Shown here piece after piece: positions 24,416 to 32,215 of a stretch of 45,464 nt of DNA; the stretch's first letter is position 1, and every line of letters starts with the position of its first letter. This stretch comes from Candidatus Accumulibacter sp. UBA704. GTDB lineage: Bacteria; Pseudomonadota; Gammaproteobacteria; Burkholderiales; Rhodocyclaceae. Made by a program: the position numbers and the translations under genes. The DNA lies in contig DBMG01000127.1 of the NCBI GenBank assembly GCA_002304785.1, positions 1 through 45,464 of the forward strand, read 5' to 3'. The notes under the pieces are model-generated. The model was not told where the DNA came from and ran no database searches. It worked only from the letters and a program-made list of their open reading frames with translations.

Positions 24416-25255
24416 TTACGCGGCCTGCTTGAATAAGGAGGCGATCCATTCCTTTTGAGCCGCTCGACGGCGCGATTCGACCAGATGGGTACGGATTTTT
24501 TCGCGTACGGACGACAACGGCTGTTCACTTGGAGACTCGACCGCAACGCAGTGGATGAGATGAAACCCAATTGGCGACTCCACCACCCGGGAAAGCTCCC
24601 CTGCCGCGAGGGAAAAAGCCGTCTTTTCGAGTTCCGGAAACAATTGCCCTTTTTCGACTGTACCCAACAGGCCTCCGTTCAGCGCGGTCGTGCACTCGGA
24701 GTATCGCTCCGCCAGTTCAGCAAAACGATGCGGTGACTTGAGAAGACGCGCCCTGACGTTATCGATCTTCCTGCGCGCCGAAGCCCGATCATTCCCTTTC
24801 AAAGAGTCGTTGATAGTCACCAGGATATGGCGGAGGGTACGATTCTCCGGCCGACGGAATTTCTCCCGATGCATCAGGTAGAAAATCTCGATATCGGTTT
24901 CGCTGACGTCGACAATCCTGCTCGCAACACCGTCGAGAATGGCATCAAACTTCAGATCCCGCTCGATCGCATTCATCAGTCCGTCTTGATCCAGCCCCGA
25001 ACTCTCGATGTCTGCCAGAAATTCATCATCAGAAGCATAGCGCCCCCGCACCTCCGCGAGGGCCTGCGACAACGAAGAAGCCGGCAGTACGACTTGTGCC
25101 GCTTCCGTAGAGGAAAGAATGCGCTGTTCAATGGACATCTGGCGGGCAGCAACGGTATCTACGCGCTGTCTCTCAACCGGTTCAAGCATGGCCGGCGGTT
25201 TATGAAAAAGCTCTTGGGAGAGTTTGAGCCTCAAATACGAATTGACTTCAGACAT
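24416..25255 (-). CDS. nifM: Nitrogenase maturation peptidyl-prolyl isomerase NifM
   Basis: NifM is a parvulin-type PPIase needed for a stable, active nitrogenase Fe protein (NifH). The 279-residue protein has a helical N-terminal region (SSLSQALAEVRGRYASDDEF) and a C-terminal parvulin domain (about residues 130-240) with RTLRHILVTI, RFAELAERYSECTTALNGG followed by LLGTVEKGQL, and GELSRVVESPIGFHLIHCV. Its place after nifZ supports NifM rather than a general PpiD/SurA chaperone. It overlaps the nifZ stop by 8 bp and ends the nif cluster. Confidence 0.9.
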   Translation of the reverse strand: MSEVNSYLRLKLSQELFHKPPAMLEPVERQRVDTVAARQMSIEQRILSSTEAAQVVLPASSLSQALAEVRGRYASDDEFLADIESSGLDQDGLMNAIERDLKFDAILDGVASRIVDVSETDIEIFYLMHREKFRRPENRTLRHILVTINDSLKGNDRASARRKIDNVRARLLKSPHRFAELAERYSECTTALNGGLLGTVEKGQLFPELEKTAFSLAAGELSRVVESPIGFHLIHCVAVESPSEQPLSSVREKIRTHLVESRRRAAQKEWIASLFKQAA

Positions 25256-25706
25256 GGTTCAACTCCGATAGCGAAACTAATGCCGACTCAGGCACCGCAA
25301 GCATGCGCCCGGGCAGACAATCAAAATGGACGTGGTAAAGAATTCCGTCGGGTTTGCGCACAACGTGCAGCACCTCGCCGACAGCACCGGTAGGTACGTG
25401 TGTTTCGGATGCCAGCGCCAGAATCCTGTTTGCCCTGACCCGTTCCCGGCTCTCGAACGCGCTTGGAAACCATGGCTCATCGAGGCCGATCAACTCTTCT
25501 TCGCGACAACCGACGATGCGGCCAATGCCCAGAAAATGCACCGTGTAGATGATTTGGTCCTGCAGGAAGGTGCCGATATCGATGACGGTACCCGTACTGC
25601 CCCTGCGGACGAGCAGCGCGCCTAACGGCTCGCCGGGATAAGTGCCATCGTTACGCACGTTGCGGACCAACCGTACGTCGTCGCCGAGATCCCACCGGGT
25701 GATCAT
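25248..25706 (-). CDS. nifZ: Nitrogen fixation protein NifZ
   Basis: NifZ helps form the second P-cluster of the MoFe protein. The family core is plain: GDDVRLVRNVRNDGTYPGEP, LLVRRGSTGTVIDIGTFLQD, QIIYTVHFLG and RIVGCREEELIGL. The start is ATG 25706, which overlaps the nifW stop by 4 bp; the longer frame upstream only covers nifW in another frame. The 152-residue protein carries a second similar segment after residue 75 (VRANRILALASETHVPTGAV then GEVLHVVRKPDGILYHVHF), so it looks like a two-repeat NifZ. Confidence 0.92.
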   Translation of the reverse strand: MITRWDLGDDVRLVRNVRNDGTYPGEPLGALLVRRGSTGTVIDIGTFLQDQIIYTVHFLGIGRIVGCREEELIGLDEPWFPSAFESRERVRANRILALASETHVPTGAVGEVLHVVRKPDGILYHVHFDCLPGRMLAVPESALVSLSELNHV

Positions 25707-26026
25707 TCGCGCCCCGCCCTTCCAATCGACGAGAGAGGCACGAAGGCTATTCCGGATGCACGCTGATGGACGCGAAAGACCTTTTCGGTGATCGCGTCGG
25801 ATCTCACGAAATCGGCATAGGCTCTGACCAGACATTCTCGATGTTCGGCGTAGCTTGGACTGGCAGCTGCCGGGTGACGGCCAAGATAATCATGAAACCG
25901 CTGCAATACGTGCAAGCGATTGACTATGACGACCTTTGGGTCATATTCGATTCCGAAATACTCAAGAAAGTCTTCGGCGGACTCAAGATCCACCATATCC
26001 CGCTGTAAATCACGCTCAGTGTTCAT
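25703..26026 (-). CDS. nifW: Nitrogenase-stabilizing/protective protein NifW
   Basis: NifW interacts with the MoFe protein during maturation and protects it from oxygen. The 107-residue protein matches the family in DLESAEDFLEYFGIEYDPKV, VNRLHVLQRFHDYL and the C-terminal KVFRVHQRASGIAFVPLSSI. AGAGG lies 5 nt before the ATG. It is 9 bp after nifV and overlaps nifZ, giving a compact nifVWZM unit. Confidence 0.92.
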   Translation of the reverse strand: MNTERDLQRDMVDLESAEDFLEYFGIEYDPKVVIVNRLHVLQRFHDYLGRHPAAASPSYAEHRECLVRAYADFVRSDAITEKVFRVHQRASGIAFVPLSSIGRAGRE

Positions 26027-26035
26027 GGCAACCTC

Positions 26036-27208
26036 TTAGGGAATAGCAACAGTTGGATCCAGAGCACCGCGCCTCTTTCTGATCCCTGCGAGCATGGACA
26101 GCAACTCCTCTGACACGGGCGTTCGCTTCAAACCCTGGACAAACTCCCGCACCGCCGCGAGCAATGACCCTGCTTCACCATCGCTGACGGCTTCGCCCAG
26201 TGACGCGAAAACGACCCTGACGCCACTCATTCCGGAGTGCTTGCCGAGGACGAAGCGGTGCTGGCGGCCTACGATCGCAGGATCAAACCCCTGATAGTTG
26301 TCGGGGTGCTTGAGCAGTCCGTCGATATGCACGCCGGCCTCATGCGTAAATGCCCCTTCGCCGACAACACTCTTGTGCCATGGGACGGGACGACCGGAGG
26401 CCTTTGCGACCAGTTCGGAAATCGCCGGAAAACCCATCAGAGCGACCCCCGTAGCGACGCCAAAACAACGACCAAGCCCCATCACCACTTCTTCAAGCGG
26501 AGCATTCCCGGCACGCTCGCCGAGGCCGTTGACCGTGGTATTGACGTGCGTGGCACCGGCCCGGACAGCGGCCAGGGTATTCGCCGTGGCAAGACCGAGG
26601 TCGTCATGAGCATGCATTTCGATCTCCAGATCCGTCCTTCCGCGCAACTGTCCGATGCGATTCGCCACCGCGAACGGATCGAGAACACCCAAAGTGTCGG
26701 CGAAACGGATTCGGCGTGCACCGGCCCGCTGCCCCACTTCGGCAATTTGCGCCAGGAAATCCGGGGCGGCACGAGACGCGTCCTCTGCACCGATACACAC
26801 ATCGATCCCGTTGTCACGCGCAATCGCAACATGCCGTCCGAGATTATCGAGCAGCCATGCGCGATCCCGGCGCAGTTTGTATGCCAGATGCTGATCGGAC
26901 GACGGGACGGATATATCGATCAGATGGACACCGAGGTCGCACGATGCCGCAATGTCGGAAGCCGACATCCGGCACCACACCATCAATCGAGCTCCGAGCC
27001 CCAGCGAGGCTACTGCGCGAATACTCTCGCATTCATCCTGGCCCATGGCCGGGATGCCAATTTCGAGTTCGTGAACACCCATCGCATCGAGCCGTGAAGC
27101 GATTGCCAGCTTTTCTTCGAGGCTGAACGCCACACCGGCCGATTGTTCGCCATCGCGCAACGTCGTGTCGTTGATAACAACAGATGAAATGGATGGCAAT
27201 TCGGACAT
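26036..27208 (-). CDS. nifV: Homocitrate synthase NifV
   Basis: NifV condenses acetyl-CoA and 2-oxoglutarate to homocitrate, the organic ligand of the FeMo cofactor. The 390-residue protein has the DRE-TIM barrel signature VVINDTTLRDGEQSAGVAFS, HELEIGIPAMG, the metal-binding EIEMHAHDDLGLATANTLA, NTTVNGLGERAGNAPLEEVV and FTHEAGVHIDGLLKHPDNY. Leucine or lysine pathway homologues (LeuA, LysS) are excluded mainly by the nifWZM context. The start is ATG 27208 with AGGAG 6 nt upstream; the frame extends to 27235 but without support. It is the first gene after a sigma-54 promoter. Confidence 0.94.
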   Translation of the reverse strand: MSELPSISSVVINDTTLRDGEQSAGVAFSLEEKLAIASRLDAMGVHELEIGIPAMGQDECESIRAVASLGLGARLMVWCRMSASDIAASCDLGVHLIDISVPSSDQHLAYKLRRDRAWLLDNLGRHVAIARDNGIDVCIGAEDASRAAPDFLAQIAEVGQRAGARRIRFADTLGVLDPFAVANRIGQLRGRTDLEIEMHAHDDLGLATANTLAAVRAGATHVNTTVNGLGERAGNAPLEEVVMGLGRCFGVATGVALMGFPAISELVAKASGRPVPWHKSVVGEGAFTHEAGVHIDGLLKHPDNYQGFDPAIVGRQHRFVLGKHSGMSGVRVVFASLGEAVSDGEAGSLLAAVREFVQGLKRTPVSEELLSMLAGIRKRRGALDPTVAIP

Positions 27209-27230
27209 AGCAATCTCCTGTGTCCGACAA

Positions 27231-27246
27231 AGCAATTCCGGTGCCT
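27231..27246 (-). promoter_or_regulatory. Sigma-54 (-24/-12) promoter of nifVWZM
   Basis: On the minus strand AGGCACC-GGAA-TTGCT matches the sigma-54 consensus TGGCACG-N4-TTGCW, with the invariant GG (-24) and GC (-12) exactly 10 nt apart. The expected start site near 27220 leaves only about 12 nt before the nifV ATG, enough for its AGGAG. No NifA upstream activator site (TGT-N10-ACA) was found in 27247-27451. Confidence 0.75.
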
Positions 27247-27249
27247 GTT

Positions 27250-27261
27250 TAACAATTGTTA
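27250..27261. promoter_or_regulatory. 12-bp perfect palindrome TAACAATTGTTA
   Basis: TAACAATTGTTA is fully self-complementary and lies directly upstream of the nifV sigma-54 promoter, in the nifV-gntR divergent gap. It could be an operator. The regulator is unknown. Confidence 0.5.
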
Positions 27262-27306
27262 TTTTTCATGGCGTTGCAGATGATTGCCATGCAGCAAAGC
27301 GAACAT

Positions 27307-27328
27307 TTTTGGTGCGAACGCACCAAAA
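27307..27328. promoter_or_regulatory. 22-bp palindrome in the nifV-gntR gap
   Basis: TTTTGGTGCG (27307-27316) and CGCACCAAAA (27319-27328) are perfect inverted copies around AA. Neither strand continues with a T-run, so a terminator is unlikely. It lies about 125 bp upstream of gntR and about 100 bp upstream of nifV, which suits an operator, possibly for the GntR protein itself. Confidence 0.6.
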
Positions 27329-27451
27329 GAAACGATGCGGGCGCTCTTGGAACACAAAAATACAAGCCAGACGCACAGAAACTCCACTACCTGATCAGGG
27401 ATAAAATATCGCGTAGGCAACACGTGTGGCTTACTGATAGACAAGGCGAGG

Positions 27452-28165
27452 ATGCGAAACAAAACCCAAGAGGCAAAGGCTTCGGCGCGGAGTTCCCGAG
27501 ACAACGAATCCGCTTCGATAAGCGCGCAGGTTTATCGTCAACTGCGAGGCGCGATCATTCGCGGAGAGATCAATCCCGGAGTAGCTCTTTCGGAGTCGGA
27601 GATTGCCCGGCAGTACTCCACGAGCCGCCAGCCGGTCCGCGAGGCATTCATCAAGCTGGCCGAGGAACGTCTGGTCGTCATTCAGCCGCAACGGGGTACG
27701 TTTGTCGTCAAAATTTCCGTGGCTGATGTGCTTGATGCGCGTTATGTCAGGGAAGCGATCGAAATTGCCGTCACCCGGGAAGCCGCCACGTCGGCTCCGC
27801 TGTCAGCGATCAAGGAATTGCGCAACCTGATTGAACAGCAGAGGGCCATCGAACCTGGACACAATGTCGAATTCCTGGCGCTCGACGAAGAGTTCCATCG
27901 CACGATCGCCCTGTCAGTCGGACGTGCCCATGCCTGGCGAGTCATAGAAGGCATCAAGTCGCAAATGGACCGTATCCGCTACATAAGCCTCGATGCGGCC
28001 ACCCCGATCACGCTGCTCATCGAACAGCACAAACGAATTGTCGACGGCATCGAAGCGGGCGATCCCACGGTAGCCGCTGCGGCCATGCGCAGCCATTTGC
28101 GCGAGATCACCCTGTCCCTGCCCAATATCGCCAGTCGATTTCCGGAAATGTTCGAGGCGGACTGA
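27452..28165 (+). CDS. GntR family transcriptional regulator, FCD domain
   Basis: A 237-residue regulator with an N-terminal winged helix (about residues 24-92: AQVYRQLRGAIIRGEINPGV, ESEIARQYSTSRQPVREAFI, LVVIQPQRGTFVV) and a C-terminal all-helical FCD ligand domain of the FadR subfamily (LDARYVREAIEIAVTREAA, FLALDEEFHRTIALSVGR, LLIEQHKRIVDGIEAGD). The spaced Asp and His residues are those that often bind a metal and a carboxylate ligand. GntR-FCD proteins commonly control sugar-acid genes, and this one borders the dlgD-like/manD/TRAP cluster, so it is probably the local regulator. The ligand is unknown. Confidence 0.92.
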   Translation: MRNKTQEAKASARSSRDNESASISAQVYRQLRGAIIRGEINPGVALSESEIARQYSTSRQPVREAFIKLAEERLVVIQPQRGTFVVKISVADVLDARYVREAIEIAVTREAATSAPLSAIKELRNLIEQQRAIEPGHNVEFLALDEEFHRTIALSVGRAHAWRVIEGIKSQMDRIRYISLDAATPITLLIEQHKRIVDGIEAGDPTVAAAAMRSHLREITLSLPNIASRFPEMFEAD

Positions 28166-28188
28166 GCGGCAGGACTCTCGTCGGAAAA

Positions 28189-29211
28189 TCAGCCGGTTCG
28201 TCCGGCCAGCGCCAGCACTTCGGCCCAGACTCCGTCGTCAACGACAACGCCGTTGGCCCGATGCTCGGCGCGGATTGCCACGGTCGACTGGCCTGGATAG
28301 CGCACCTCCCGTTCGTTTTCATCGGGCGTCGATGAAGTCACGTAGTCGGCCACGCTGTCCGCCACCTGGTCGGTAAACGCTTCGCCGCCGAGTTGCCGCG
28401 GGTCGAACACCATGAACACTTGCGAGCAGCCGGTACAGCTTCCGCGCTGGACCTTATCGATCGCGTTGGTCGGCAGACCTTCGGATAGAACGGCCGCCAA
28501 GGTGTCGAGAAGAATCGCGAACGCGGAGCCTTTCCAGTAACCCATTGGCAGGATGCGCATCGATTGTTCGATCGGCCCTGGTTCGGACGTCAAGTTGCCG
28601 TCCTTGTCGAATCCTCCGGGATACGGCAATTGGGCGCCCTTGAGGCGGGTAACCTGCAGCTTGCCATACGAATACTGCGACATGGCCATGTCGAGGACGA
28701 TGTGTCCTTTCTTACGCGGCACAGCCATCACGAAGGGATTGTTGCCCAAGCGCGGGTTCTTGCCACCCCACGCCGGCATGCAGGATTCGGTGTTGGTCCA
28801 ACCGATGGCCACGAAGCCCTTGTCGGCCGCGCGCCAGCCGTAGGTGCCGCCGCGCATCCAGTGGGTGGTGTTGCGCATGGTGACGATGCCGACGCCCTGC
28901 TCTGCGGCGATGGCCATGGCGCGGTCGGTGGCAAAAAAGGCGTTGAGGATACCCGGCCCACTGTGACCGTCGTAGATTTCGATGACGCCAAGTTCCTTGA
29001 CGATGGTCGGTTTGGCATTGGCGTCTACCCAGCCGCGCTGCAGGTAGTCGACGAAACGCGGCACGCGGTTGAGCCCGTGCGAATAGACGCCGTCACAACT
29101 GGATTCGGCATGCGTCCGCGCGCAGAGTTCTGCATCCTCGCGTTTCATACCGGCCCGGACGAAAGCGTCGGTCACGACCTCATTAACGGTTTCAAAAGGC
29201 ACGCGTGTCAT
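28189..29211 (-). CDS. dlgD: 2,3-diketo-L-gulonate reductase-like NAD(P)H oxidoreductase (Ldh2 family)
   Basis: The 340-residue protein belongs to the malate/L-lactate dehydrogenase 2 family and resembles E. coli YiaK/DlgD in detail: SSCDGVYSHGLNRVPRFVDY, NTTHWMRGGTYGWRAADKG with the catalytic His, PRLGNNPFVMAVPR, GFDKDGNLTSEPGPIE and RILPMGYWKGSAFAILLD. DlgD reduces 2,3-diketo-L-gulonate to 3-keto-L-gulonate. In E. coli yiaK also lies beside TRAP genes (yiaMNO), as here. Other 2-oxoacid or 3-dehydro-sugar-acid substrates remain possible. The start is ATG 29211 with AGGAGG 7 nt upstream; the TTG one codon earlier is not needed. It follows manD by 50 bp and converges with gntR. Confidence 0.85.
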   Translation of the reverse strand: MTRVPFETVNEVVTDAFVRAGMKREDAELCARTHAESSCDGVYSHGLNRVPRFVDYLQRGWVDANAKPTIVKELGVIEIYDGHSGPGILNAFFATDRAMAIAAEQGVGIVTMRNTTHWMRGGTYGWRAADKGFVAIGWTNTESCMPAWGGKNPRLGNNPFVMAVPRKKGHIVLDMAMSQYSYGKLQVTRLKGAQLPYPGGFDKDGNLTSEPGPIEQSMRILPMGYWKGSAFAILLDTLAAVLSEGLPTNAIDKVQRGSCTGCSQVFMVFDPRQLGGEAFTDQVADSVADYVTSSTPDENEREVRYPGQSTVAIRAEHRANGVVVDDGVWAEVLALAGRTG

Positions 29212-29261
29212 CAATGGTCCTCCTCATGTCGATAAGCGGTAATTCAAAGTGTCTGGATCGG

Positions 29262-30467
29262 TTACCAGTTCCAGAGTGTTCCGTCTTCGAGGCGGGCAAC
29301 CGGAAGATAGGCGGGCTCGTAGGGGTATTTGGCGGCAAGCTCTTCGTTGATCTCCACACCGAGGCCGGGTTTCTCGCCAGGATGCATGAAACCGTCGTGG
29401 AAGCTCCAGGCGCACTGGAAGACATCCATGGTCTGCTCGTGGTAGCCCATGTACTCCTGCATGCCGAAGTTGGGAATCGAGAGGTCGAAGTGCAGCGCGG
29501 CGCCCATGCACACCGGTGAAAGGTCCGAGGGGCCGTGGCTGCCGGTGCGGACTTGGTAGAGGGCTGCGAGATCGGCGATGCGACGCAGGTGAGTGATGCC
29601 GCCCGAGTGGGTGACGGTCATGCGGATGTAGTCGATAAGTTGCTCTTCAATCAGTTGCTTGCAGTCCCAGATAGTGTTGAACACCTCGCCAACGGCGATG
29701 GGGGTCACCGTGTGCTGGCGGATCAGCCGGAAGGCTTCCTGGTTTTCGGCGGGGGTCGGATCTTCCATCCAGAACAGGCGGTAGTCTTCGATCGATTTGC
29801 CAAGACGCCCAGCCTCGATCGGGGTGAGTCGATGATGTACGTCGTGCAGCAGATGGATGTCGAAGCCGAACTTCTCGCGCACGGCTTCGAATAGTTTGGG
29901 AACGTAGTCCAGGTACTTTTCCGTCGACCAGGATTGCTCTTCCGGCCAGCCCTTGGTGGCCGGTTCATAGGCGCCACCCTTGGAAACGCCATAGACAGAC
30001 TTCATGCCCGGGACGCCGCATTGGGCTCGGATTGCCTTGAAGCCCTTCTCTTGGTATTTGGCGAACGCGTCAAGGGTTTCGGGGATATCGCGCCCGGTGG
30101 CGTGGCTGTATACCATCACACCTTCGCGCGAGGCGCCGCCCAGGAGTTGGTACACCGGCATGTTGGCCAGCTTGCCCTTGATATCCCACAGGGCCATATC
30201 GACCGCGGCGATGGCCGACATGGTCACCGGACCGCGCCGCCAGTAAGCACCCCGATACAGGTATTGCCAGGTGTCTTCGATCTTTTGCGGGTCGCGCCCG
30301 ATCAGCAGTGGGCAGACGTGGTCCTTCAAGTACGATGCGACCGAGAGTTCGCGTCCATTCAGCGTGGCATCGCCCAGACCTGTCACTCCCTCATCGGTCG
30401 TGATCTTCAGCGTTACAAAATTCCGCCCGGGACAACACACGATTACATCAGCACCAACGATCTTCAT
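29262..30467 (-). CDS. manD: D-mannonate dehydratase family protein (ManD, enolase superfamily)
   Basis: ManD enzymes dehydrate D-mannonate (some D-gluconate) to 2-keto-3-deoxygluconate. The 401-residue protein has CCPGRNFVTLKITTDEGVTG, GDATLNGRELSVASYLKDHV, YWRRGPVTMSAIAAVDMALW and ends in YLPVARLEDGTLWNW. Expected active-site residues are visible: R147 and Y159, D209 and H211 in LLHDVHH, E235 in WMED, E261 in AVGE and H311 in GSHG. The family includes both efficient enzymes and members with very low activity, so the substrate needs a test. ATG 30467 is preferred because AGGAG is 8 nt upstream; ATG 30473 is only 2 nt away from it. It is divergent from the first TRAP operon. Confidence 0.9.
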   Translation of the reverse strand: MKIVGADVIVCCPGRNFVTLKITTDEGVTGLGDATLNGRELSVASYLKDHVCPLLIGRDPQKIEDTWQYLYRGAYWRRGPVTMSAIAAVDMALWDIKGKLANMPVYQLLGGASREGVMVYSHATGRDIPETLDAFAKYQEKGFKAIRAQCGVPGMKSVYGVSKGGAYEPATKGWPEEQSWSTEKYLDYVPKLFEAVREKFGFDIHLLHDVHHRLTPIEAGRLGKSIEDYRLFWMEDPTPAENQEAFRLIRQHTVTPIAVGEVFNTIWDCKQLIEEQLIDYIRMTVTHSGGITHLRRIADLAALYQVRTGSHGPSDLSPVCMGAALHFDLSIPNFGMQEYMGYHEQTMDVFQCAWSFHDGFMHPGEKPGLGVEINEELAAKYPYEPAYLPVARLEDGTLWNW

Positions 30468-30473
30468 ATTCAT

Positions 30474-30734
30474 TTCTCCTATAGGTCTTCCGCGGGCCTC
30501 AGCGCATGAAGAAAAAACGTCACCTGACAGACCACTACCATACCAGTATAAACGTTTATTTTAATTTTTCCACTCCTCAACCCAGAACACCCCAATCAAA
30601 CCGGCAAACCAAGTCGTAAAAAACATCGCCCGGGCATCTTGTAAGTCCAGCAAAAAGCTCCTACCATACAAGCGCAATCGATACACCGTCCTACAAAGCA
30701 CATCACCAATCACACTGGATAGGAGGAGTACATC
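30474..30734. promoter_or_regulatory. Divergent control region between manD and dctP
   Basis: This 261-bp AT-rich gap holds overlapping symmetric elements at 30540-30559: ATACCAGTAT (30540-30549), an ATAC/GTAT inverted repeat, and the perfect 12-bp palindrome ATAAACGTTTAT (30548-30559). They lie about 65-85 bp before manD and about 175-195 bp before dctP. AGGAGGAG precedes dctP. No gene was recognised; a 37-codon frame from 30506 is unsupported. Confidence 0.5.
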
Positions 30735-31709
30735 ATGAAGAAAAGAATGTTGCTGCTGTCTTCAATAGTTGCCGGTCTCATGTTCTGCACCGCGGCCCAG
30801 AGCGCCACTTACACGCTGAACGTCAATTCCGCACTCACAGCCGATGACCCTTTGTTCAAGGGCCTGAACCAATTCAAGGCCGAAGTCGAGAAGCGCTCGG
30901 GTGGCCAGATCGAAGTCAAGCTCTTCCCAAGCTCGCAACTCGGCCCTGACGAAGATGTTCTCGAACAAGCCCGCTCCGGTGCCGGAGTCGCCGTTGTCGT
31001 CGATGGCGGCCGACTCGCGCCATTCGTCAAGGAGTTCGGCGTGCTGGGCGCCCCCTATCTCGCAAACAATTTCGACGAGATGCGTAAGGTCGTCACTTCC
31101 CCTCTCTTCGAAGGCTGGGTGCAAAAACTGCGGACGGCTTCTGGACACCAAGTCTTCTCGTTCAACTGGTATCAGGGGGCTCGCCATGTGCTGACCGAAA
31201 AACCGGTCACCAAGCCGGCGGACCTGGCAGGCGTTCGCATGCGCACTCCCGGCGCCCCGGTATGGCTGGAAACGGTTCGCGGTCTCGGCGCCACCCCCAC
31301 ACCGATGCCTTGGGCAGAAGTGTATTCAGCCCTGCAGATGAAGGCTATCGACGCCGCCGAAGCGCAACATCCCGCCACCTACGGTTCGCGACTGTTTGAA
31401 GTGATCAAGTACATCACCAAGACAGGCCACATCCAGCTCATCACTGGCCTGGTCGGCTCCAAGATCTGGTTCGACAAACTGCCGCCAGACTTGCAGGTGA
31501 TCATTCGCGAAGAAGCATTGAAGGCGGGCGACACCGGATCGAAAGCCACCATCGAGTCCTTGGCGAACTTCGAGAAAATGATGACCGACAAAGGCGTCAA
31601 GATCTCGGACGTCGACATCAAGCCGTTCGTTGCCTCAACCAGCGTTGTCTACGACAAGCTCGGCTACGGAGATCTTCGCAAACAGGTAAACACGATCCTC
31701 GGTCGGTAA
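30735..31709 (+). CDS. dctP: TRAP transporter substrate-binding protein DctP (system 1)
   Basis: A periplasmic binding protein that captures an organic acid for a TRAP transporter. The 324-residue protein has a signal peptide (MLLLSSIVAGLMFCTAAQSA) and the DctP fold: FKAEVEKRSGGQIEVKLFPS, SQLGPDEDVLEQARSGAG, LAGVRMRTPGAPVW with the carboxylate-binding Arg in MRTP, and ATPTPMPWAEVYSALQM. The ligand is not readable from sequence, but the divergent manD and dlgD-like genes suggest a sugar acid. It heads a dctP-dctQ-dctM operon. Confidence 0.93.
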   Translation: MKKRMLLLSSIVAGLMFCTAAQSATYTLNVNSALTADDPLFKGLNQFKAEVEKRSGGQIEVKLFPSSQLGPDEDVLEQARSGAGVAVVVDGGRLAPFVKEFGVLGAPYLANNFDEMRKVVTSPLFEGWVQKLRTASGHQVFSFNWYQGARHVLTEKPVTKPADLAGVRMRTPGAPVWLETVRGLGATPTPMPWAEVYSALQMKAIDAAEAQHPATYGSRLFEVIKYITKTGHIQLITGLVGSKIWFDKLPPDLQVIIREEALKAGDTGSKATIESLANFEKMMTDKGVKISDVDIKPFVASTSVVYDKLGYGDLRKQVNTILGR

Positions 31710-31723
31710 TCGGAGCTCACGCC

Positions 31724-32215
31724 ATGGTAAGCACCCTTGTAAAATCAGAGGAACGCCTCGCCATGGCGTTTTTCGCAGGCACCTCCATTTTCGTCCTGAT
31801 TGGCGCGATAACCCGGACGGCCGGCTCTCCAGTCATCTGGGCCGTCGACTTGGCTCAACTCTGTTTTGCCTGGGCGTGCGTCCTGGGAGCCGATCTCGCT
31901 CTCAAGAAGAACGCTCACATCGAAATTGACATCGTCGTCCGCTATTTTTCAACGGCGGCGAGAAGGAATCTGGCCATCATCTGGATGATCGCCATGGCCG
32001 CCTTCCTTGCCATGTTGACTTGGTACGGAACGCAATTGACCTTGATGAACACTGAACGCGTTCTGGGCGATGTCGGCATCAGCTACAGTTGGGTCACCGC
32101 CGCCATTCCGACCGGCTGCGCCCTTATGTTGGCAACCACCCTCAAGCGGCTGTATCGCGGCCTGACCGGGCGCGAGAGGCTCTCCCTTGAAGGCCATGAC
32201 GGAACGGTGATCTAA
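31724..32215 (+). CDS. dctQ: TRAP transporter small membrane subunit DctQ (system 1)
   Basis: The 163-residue protein has four predicted membrane helices (for example MAFFAGTSIFVLIGAI and LAIIWMIAMAAFLAMLTWYG) and the family pair WAVDLAQLCFAWACVLGADL and KKNAHIEIDIVV. DctQ forms the membrane unit with DctM and docks the binding protein. It follows dctP by 14 bp, with CGGAG as ribosome site, and its stop abuts the dctM start (TAAATG). Confidence 0.92.
   Translation: MVSTLVKSEERLAMAFFAGTSIFVLIGAITRTAGSPVIWAVDLAQLCFAWACVLGADLALKKNAHIEIDIVVRYFSTAARRNLAIIWMIAMAAFLAMLTWYGTQLTLMNTERVLGDVGISYSWVTAAIPTGCALMLATTLKRLYRGLTGRERLSLEGHDGTVI

Noticed and set aside
27307..27328. Terminator between gntR and nifV
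   Set aside because: The genes are divergent and neither strand has a T-run after the stem.
27247..27451. NifA upstream activator site TGT-N10-ACA
   Set aside because: All TGT triplets in the gap were checked and none is followed by ACA after 10 bases.
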